The notes beneath the pieces were generated by a model, which saw only the letters and a program-made list of their open reading frames with translations, searched no databases and had not been told where the DNA came from. The translations under genes were made by a program, and so were the position numbers. From CAYNEO01 sp964396245 (lineage in GTDB: Bacteria > Zixibacteria > MSB-5A5 > GN15 > FEB-12): 24,907 nt of DNA. Below, piece by piece: positions 20,501-24,907 of the stretch; position 1 is the stretch's first letter, and every line of letters starts with the position of its first letter. The DNA is taken from assembly GCA_964396245.1 (NCBI GenBank), contig CAYNEO010000051.1, forward strand, positions 1-24,907, given 5' to 3'.

Positions 20501-20848
20501 ACGATACGCTGAGCATCTGGGTGGTGCACGCCTCGGTCTACAACGGCGATTCAACGGCCATGGCTGCTATGATGACAGAGGCTGCCGGCTGGTACACCAC
20601 GAATCGTCCCGACCTGATAAACCCGGTAGTGGGTTGTTGCGGTCAGTACAATGCCGGGCATACCGGAAATACAAACTGCTCAGGCATCCNNNNNNNNNNN
20701 NNNNNNNNNNNNNNNNNNNNNNNNNNNNNNNNNNNNNNNNNNNNNNNNNNNNNNNNNNNNNNNNNNNNNNNNNNNNNNNNNNNNNNNNNTTACGAAGCTT
20801 ATCGACCACGTGTACATTTCGCAACAAGACACGCCACTGTGTCCGTAA
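17527..20848 (+). CDS. Secreted sialidase-like (Asp-box) protein with ASH-like domain and dockerin; interrupted by an assembly gap
   Basis: The signal peptide is MTKKVTTLFILTLVMVVVLAVTG, with a good ribosome binding site. Residues about 70-595 look like a beta-propeller: one clear Asp box SDDGGLTW (320-327), repeated Trp/Gly-rich strands, and a Cys/Asp-rich loop (CDTSEGNECDADN). No catalytic sialidase residues can be assigned. Residues about 599-712 resemble an ASH/Hydin-type Ig domain (NLGNAELSV, NPGGF, VNSND). Residues about 715-1035 form an unassigned beta-rich domain. A six-Cys dockerin begins at C1037. A run of 100 N (20690-20789) lies in the dockerin. Reading straight through it gives a false frame ending at 20856. 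The frame after the gap that encodes TKLIDHVYISQQDTPLCP stops with TAA at 20846-20848, which is the correct end. The closest relative is the next gene, collinear over its whole length. The role of the propeller is unknown. Confidence 0.85.
20690..20789. other. Assembly gap of 100 N inside the dockerin codons
   Basis: Exactly 100 N, a conventional placeholder length. The base before the gap is a first codon position and the base after it must be a second position to keep the dockerin frame, so the true length is a multiple of three. The paralogue has 141 bp at the same place (24709-24849), which fits; 100 does not. Confidence 0.95.
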
Positions 20849-20886
20849 GCGGCTGAGATGTAAGAGATTAGATTATTATCTATTCG

Positions 20887-20929
20887 AATTGGCTGCCCGC
20901 TGATTTAGACGGGCAGCCAATTTTTTTTT
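20887..20929 (+). terminator. Strong rho-independent terminator
   Basis: AATTGGCTGCCCG (20887-20899) and CGGGCAGCCAATT (20910-20922) form a perfect 13-bp stem with a 10-nt loop. A run of nine T spans 20921-20929. It lies 39 nt after the TAA of the preceding gene and clearly ends that transcript. Confidence 0.95.
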
Positions 20930-20956
20930 GCAAAATATAAGTTCACACGTTATATT
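20928..20956 (+). promoter_or_regulatory. Sigma70-like promoter just after the terminator
   Basis: TTGCAA (20928-20933, 4 of 6 to consensus), a 17-bp spacer, and TATATT (20951-20956, 5 of 6). Transcription would start near 20963. It could serve the paralogous gene downstream or a short intergenic RNA. Confidence 0.45.
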
Positions 20957-20962
20957 AGCAGC

Positions 20963-21175
20963 GAATGAGCAGCTTGATAATGCTTAACATAGCCCGCCAA
21001 CAGATGGTTAATGCTTACTTGGTCCGCCAACTACTGCTCACTTCTGAGACGAACATAGGTCCGGCGTAATCGACGCGACCAGAAAGACCTCACCGCCGAG
21101 TAGCCTGAACGAATCGGTCTGAGGCCTGACAACTCGCAGCCTCGGTTGCAAAATGTGCGACTCAGGCCTTTTTCT
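20963..21175 (+). ncRNA. Possible short intergenic transcript
   Basis: The stretch between a promoter-like site (20928-20956) and a second terminator (21121-21180) would give an RNA of about 210 nt. I see no plausible coding frame in it. It could instead be an attenuated leader of the downstream gene. No RNA family is recognised; the call rests only on the flanking signals. Confidence 0.25.
20978..21031 (+). repeat. Imperfect direct repeat, 31-bp period
   Basis: TAATGCTTA followed by CCGCCAAC occurs twice, at 20978-21001 and 21009-21031. The centres differ (ACATAGC against CTTGGT). The copies lie just downstream of the promoter-like site, where an operator could sit. Confidence 0.55.
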
Positions 21176-21180
21176 GTTTT
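21121..21180 (+). terminator. Second intergenic terminator
   Basis: AGGCCTGA (21122-21129) pairs perfectly with TCAGGCCT (21162-21169), and an inner TCGCA/TGCGA pair strengthens the stem. TTTTTCTGTTTT follows. It is about 270 nt beyond the previous stop codon and behind a stronger terminator, so it probably ends a different transcript or attenuates one. Confidence 0.6.
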
Positions 21181-21326
21181 CGGGCGTGCGTCCGGACGAT
21201 GCCCATGCGAATGCGGGGCTATGACTCCGTGCGCTCGCGTACGCATGCCCGCGTCGGGGTATTGTACAAAGACTCACGCGTGATTGCGAGTCGCGAGAAC
21301 CTTTAGAACGCGTGATAGTATCGCAG
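21181..21326 (+). other. GC-rich intergenic stretch rich in inverted repeats
   Basis: No gene seen. It contains small inverted repeats (CATGCG at 21204-21209 with a later CGCATG; the palindromes GTCCGGAC and GCGTACGC) and a degenerate match to the leader block at 21206-21222. ATCGCAG (21320-21326) can pair with CTGCGAT at the start of the leader element, around a TCT loop. Confidence 0.4.
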
Positions 21327-21414
21327 TCTCTGCGATGCGGGGCGATATTCTGTCCCGGACGATCAGAATCGTTCGGGCTCCTGTGGAAGGAGGTGACCGA
21401 AAGCAGAAGAGTAA
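21327..21414 (+). ncRNA. Candidate structured 5' leader element, copy 2
   Basis: It has the same order of parts as the element at 17308-17393: the 23-nt block (21327-21349), a hairpin of CCCGGACGAT (21354-21363), loop CAGA and ATCGTTCGGG (21368-21377) with one G-U pair, then CTC, AAGGAGGTG (21387-21395) and AGAAGAGTAA (21405-21414). The arms share almost no sequence with copy 1, yet both form 10 pairs around a 4-nt loop. It ends 131 nt before the start codon, against 133 in copy 1. Confidence 0.5.
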
Positions 21415-21545
21415 GACGCGTGTGCCGCTGGTTTCGATCCTGAGAACCAACGACACTGTCCGATTCCGTCCGTCGGAGCATCATCCGACAGGCGATAATG
21501 CAATTCATGATATTGAGTTACGTAAACGCTCGAAAGGAGCACAGA

Positions 21546-24500
21546 ATGACGAAAAGAGTTACGTCATTATTCATTCTTGTCTTGTTCCTGGTAGCCGTGC
21601 TGTCAATGACAGGTTACGCCCGGTCCACCGCTGACAAAGCGCCTGCCGGCGACCGGGTCCTGCAGTACGATTTCCAGAAGCTGAATACCAAGGCCAGTCG
21701 TCTGGATGTTTCCGAGTCGGCGACCGACGGCAAGCATACGCCCTCGTCATCTCTGGGTGCATATGTTGCCGACGGCGGTTCGCCGGGTTATATCGTCGGT
21801 CGGACCGTTCGCGACGCCCAGGCCATCGCAAACCCCAATCGAATGATCGGCTGGCGCAGCCCCGACCCAAAAGTCCACTTTCTGCAGACTTACCAGGTTT
21901 GCGACGGGGATATTGAGGTCTGCGGGCGGTATCTTCACTACAACGCCTTCGACGCCTTCACGGGCACGTTCTATGGAGGTGAATTGGGATTGTCACTTCA
22001 GGAGTATCCGACAGTACACTCCGTTCTTTACGGTCAGATTGAAGTCGATGAGAACGGCAATGTCATTGCTGCCGGACACTCCTTTGAGAACCAGAATACC
22101 GAAGCACTCACGCAGACCGAAGTCTTCTGGAACATCGGCGGCGGAAGTTTTCTCGGTATGGAACTGGATTCCAGCCTTTCTCTGGTGAGTGATTCCACAG
22201 ATCAAACGTGGCCGCGGATCGCTTACCAGGATGTAGGCGGTACCTGGGTAACACACCTTGTGACTCAGGAAGTCGAGTGGGTTCCCGATGGCGATTCGGC
22301 CCTGGGTTACTACGTGGTCTCCTACTGGCGGAAGGAAGGATCCGGTCCGACGGCCGGTACGTTCACTCCGGTGATGGCCATCTCACCAATTCTGTCAAAT
22401 ACTTATAGTCTTGTCGCATCGCCGGCTACCAACGATGTCGCCATCGCCTATCTGACAACGGTAGACCCCGCCGGAGACTACGGCTCACAGGTCAATGTCG
22501 TCATGTCGCACAATGGAGGCTTGAACTGGGACACCCCGATTCAGCTGATTCCCTTTGATGTCAATACGGACGGCTGGGTTGCCTGGCTCGAGTGTAACGC
22601 CCTGTACGATCAGGACGGGTATCTTCACGTTGTCTGGAACGCGAGCCAGTACGATGCGGCTTCGCAGACATCCACCAGTCGTGACCCTGCCCGTATTTTC
22701 CACTGGACCAATCGCGTAGCGGGCAGTATCGCCGGCGGCACGACGAGCACGGTCCAGGTTGTGCAGTTCGGCGACGCCTTTGCCAACCTTTGCGGGGCCG
22801 GCGGATGGAATGTGCTTGATGTCGCAAAACCGGTGATCTCCCAGTGCGGTGACAGGCTGTATACTATCTGGGAACAGTTCGGCAACCCCGAAAAGGGCGA
22901 CACTAATGACTGTGCCGACAATGAGTTGGTATATGCCACCAACGGTTACAACGGTGAGATCTATATGTCGGTTTCGTCCGATCTCGACGGTATGCTGTGG
23001 GATGCCGGACGTAACCTGACCAATTCACACACCCCGGGCTGTGACACCGCTGCCGGCAACGAATGCGATGCCGACAACATGGCCTCGATGAGTCTGTACG
23101 GCATGGAGGGATCGCTGGTCGGAGGCAACAACTGGAGTTCCGTTTCCTCCGCGTTTGCCGTTCGCGACGCCCTGGATCCGAGCCGTCCCGACAACGGTTT
23201 GTATCTGGACATTCAGTTCGTCAACGACCTGATTCCGGATGTCGCACCGTTCGGTATGATCAACGACGAGACGAACATGATCTATACCAACAACCCGATC
23301 AAGTGGTTCCGCCTCCCCTGTGTGGATCCGGTGGTGGCTCCGCGGATAAACGTTGCTGCGGAAGCAATCTCGTATCCTTCGGTTTGGGTAAAGACCGGTA
23401 CCGAGAAAACGCTCTCGATCGGTATTGAGAATGTCGGCAACGATACGCTGACAATCAACAGCATAACGACCAACCTGACTTCCGGCCCCGGCGGCTGGTT
23501 GAGCATATCGCCCACCAGCATAGCGGCCATTGAACCGGCCAACTCGGACGCGATTACCCTGACGTTCAATCCGGGCGGTTTCATCACCACACCGGCTAAT
23601 CTCGAAGGCGATATCCAGATCAACAGCAATGACACCTCGAAGTCGGTGGTGACCATCCACGTCAGTACGGTCGTGGCCGACACGGTCGTCGCAGTGAGTT
23701 GGGACACCGTCTCGACGGCTCTCGGCGTGGCGCTGACGGTCGCATCGGATGGTAATGCCGGTAATCGAGGCACGGGCGGTGTCAATCTTGATTTCTCGAA
23801 CGCTGGTGATTGTGACGAGAATGCGACAGTCTACCTGTACGATTTGTCGCCGGTAGTTATGATCGACCAGGCCAACTACTCATGGCAGCCGTACTACACC
23901 CCGTCAACGGCGAGGAATTACAACTTCAAGCCGGTGATAGGTGATCTGCCGTCCGGCGAAAAGTCGACCAACGAGCTCGCCGAGATCTACACGTCGGGCA
24001 CGTTCGTAACGAGTGACTCATCGATCGGAATGACCAAGCGCTGGTATGCTCCGGCCGCCAACGTTTCCTACGTAGTTGAACGTATTGACCTGTACTCGTT
24101 CGACGGCGGTACATACAACGACGTCCGCATTGGTGAATTCATGGATTGGGATGTCCCGAGTGATACGCTGTCGAATAACCGCGGCGGAGCTGTCCCCGGC
24201 CGATTCATCTATCAGCAGGGTCTGGAGTACGGTCAGGATAACGGGTGTTTGGACAACAACCGTCGGTTTGGCGCCTCCGGCCTGCTGGGTTACTATACTT
24301 CCAGTGAACACGAGGCTGACAACGCCGTAAATCACTCAACGCTCTACGGCGGTCATGTGCTGTTCAAAGAGTCATTGTTCGCTCCGAGCAGTGACAGCTT
24401 GATCCCGGATTCGGTCTGGGCTTATCTGGGTATGGCAAATTCTTATACGGCCGACAACGACAAGGCCGACGATCAGCAGATTCTGTTGAGCTTTGGTCCG

Positions 24501-24907
24501 CAAACCATAGCTCCTGACGATACCCTGAGCATCTGGGTTGTCCACGCCTCGCTGCACGACGGCGATTCGACGGGACTCGATGCCATGATGAGCGACGCTG
24601 AGGCCTGGTATCAGACCAACCGCGAGGATCTTCTTAATCCTGGCCCGGGAGGCTGTTGCGGTCAGTACAATGCCGGGCATACCGGAAATACAAACTGCTC
24701 AGGCATCCCTGCCGGAGAGACACGCGCCTGGCCGGATCTGTCGGATATCACGAAGCTGATCGACCGGGTATATATTTCCCAGGCCCCGCTGTGTTGTGAG
24801 GAAAATGGCGACGTAAACGCGAGTGGCGGAGATCCGGACCTCGCCGATATTACGAAGCTTATCGACCACGTGTACATTTCGCAACAAGACACGCCACTGT
24901 GTCCATA
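21546..24907 (+). CDS. Secreted sialidase-like protein with dockerin, paralogue of the preceding gene; stop codon cut by window end
   Basis: The ATG at 21546 follows GGAG with 6 nt between. The frame is open to the window edge and encodes 1120 aa; the last two bases, TA, sit where the stop codon should be, so only the final base is missing. The signal peptide is MTKRVTSLFILVLFLVAVLSMTGYA. The layout matches the preceding gene residue for residue at landmarks: PRIN at 599, dockerin CC at 1037-1038. The Asp box is degenerate (SHNGGLNW, 321-328, Asp replaced by Asn). The ASH-like domain lies at about 599-712, the unassigned beta-rich domain at 715-1035, and the complete six-Cys dockerin at 1037-1120 (SDITKLIDRVYIS, PLCC, NGDVNASGGDPDLADITKL). 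The two genes are a tandem duplication that includes part of the 5' leader. It is probably a surface-displayed or docked protein of unknown ligand; an enzymatic role cannot be claimed. Confidence 0.88.
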   Translation, partial: MTKRVTSLFILVLFLVAVLSMTGYARSTADKAPAGDRVLQYDFQKLNTKASRLDVSESATDGKHTPSSSLGAYVADGGSPGYIVGRTVRDAQAIANPNRMIGWRSPDPKVHFLQTYQVCDGDIEVCGRYLHYNAFDAFTGTFYGGELGLSLQEYPTVHSVLYGQIEVDENGNVIAAGHSFENQNTEALTQTEVFWNIGGGSFLGMELDSSLSLVSDSTDQTWPRIAYQDVGGTWVTHLVTQEVEWVPDGDSALGYYVVSYWRKEGSGPTAGTFTPVMAISPILSNTYSLVASPATNDVAIAYLTTVDPAGDYGSQVNVVMSHNGGLNWDTPIQLIPFDVNTDGWVAWLECNALYDQDGYLHVVWNASQYDAASQTSTSRDPARIFHWTNRVAGSIAGGTTSTVQVVQFGDAFANLCGAGGWNVLDVAKPVISQCGDRLYTIWEQFGNPEKGDTNDCADNELVYATNGYNGEIYMSVSSDLDGMLWDAGRNLTNSHTPGCDTAAGNECDADNMASMSLYGMEGSLVGGNNWSSVSSAFAVRDALDPSRPDNGLYLDIQFVNDLIPDVAPFGMINDETNMIYTNNPIKWFRLPCVDPVVAPRINVAAEAISYPSVWVKTGTEKTLSIGIENVGNDTLTINSITTNLTSGPGGWLSISPTSIAAIEPANSDAITLTFNPGGFITTPANLEGDIQINSNDTSKSVVTIHVSTVVADTVVAVSWDTVSTALGVALTVASDGNAGNRGTGGVNLDFSNAGDCDENATVYLYDLSPVVMIDQANYSWQPYYTPSTARNYNFKPVIGDLPSGEKSTNELAEIYTSGTFVTSDSSIGMTKRWYAPAANVSYVVERIDLYSFDGGTYNDVRIGEFMDWDVPSDTLSNNRGGAVPGRFIYQQGLEYGQDNGCLDNNRRFGASGLLGYYTSSEHEADNAVNHSTLYGGHVLFKESLFAPSSDSLIPDSVWAYLGMANSYTADNDKADDQQILLSFGPQTIAPDDTLSIWVVHASLHDGDSTGLDAMMSDAEAWYQTNREDLLNPGPGGCCGQYNAGHTGNTNCSGIPAGETRAWPDLSDITKLIDRVYISQAPLCCEENGDVNASGGDPDLADITKLIDHVYISQQDTPLCP
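24654..24904 (+). repeat. Dockerin-coding repeat shared with the preceding paralogue
   Basis: The first 55 bp (24654-24708) are identical to 20635-20689 and the last 55 bp (24850-24904) to 20790-20844. The middle 141 bp correspond to the assembly gap. Identity starts at the first base of the first dockerin Cys codon and ends two bases into the final Pro codon (CCA here, CCG there). Confidence 0.85.

Noticed and set aside
20790..20856. C-terminus ending at 20856 for the gapped gene
   Set aside because: It depends on counting the 100 N as real bases. The other frame gives the dockerin helix TKLIDHVYIS seen in the paralogue and stops at 20848.
21284..21634. 116-codon frame overlapping the second leader element and the start of the last gene
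   Set aside because: It overlaps the well-supported signal peptide codons in another frame, has an Arg-rich unstructured translation, and no equivalent exists in front of the paralogue.

Overview
The window is a block of secreted or cell-surface protein genes, all on the + strand. It holds no enzyme of central metabolism, no RNA gene I can name, no transposase and no CRISPR array. Every gene whose 5' end is present starts with a signal peptide, and four of the five proteins end in a paired dockerin-type module. Base composition is moderately GC-rich. The dockerin styles (a Cys-free one with a Gly-Pro-rich tail, and a six-Cys one with ADITKLID/ADITRLID and VYIS motifs), together with giant Ig/cadherin-like repeat proteins, resemble uncultured FCB-group bacteria, with Candidatus Zixibacteria my best guess. 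That is recognition from memory, not a search result.

Layout. (1) 1-8184: the 3' part of a giant gene, 25 tandem ~94-residue cadherin-like/Ig-like repeats followed by a PKD-like domain, an FN3-like domain and two copies of an unassigned ~75-residue domain. Its 5' end is outside the window. (2) 8236-15264: a second giant repeat protein with signal peptide, FN3-like and IPT/TIG-like domains, 20 repeats and a C-terminal dockerin; probably cotranscribed with the first. (3) 15265-15537: a probable terminator, then an extended -10 promoter. (4) 15538-16941: a Cys-rich secreted protein with dockerin. (5) 16942-17526: non-coding, with a structured leader element upstream of the next gene. (6) 17527-20848: a secreted protein with a sialidase-like Asp box and a dockerin, interrupted by a 100-N assembly gap. 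(7) 20849-21545: a strong terminator, a promoter-like site, a second terminator and a second copy of the leader element. (8) 21546-24907: a full-length paralogue of the gene in (6), whose stop codon is cut by the window end.

How the genes may work together (inference): all products are exported. The dockerin-bearing ones could attach to a cohesin-like partner encoded elsewhere, and the giant repeat proteins could act as stalks or adhesins of a surface layer or matrix. No cohesin is recognisable here.

The most unusual points are: (a) a candidate structured RNA leader shared by the two tandem paralogues, in which a 10-bp hairpin is kept although both arms have changed sequence; (b) a dockerin-coding segment that appears to have been homogenised between these otherwise diverged paralogues and that probably caused the assembly gap; and (c) gene-specific homogenisation of repeat units in the two giant genes.
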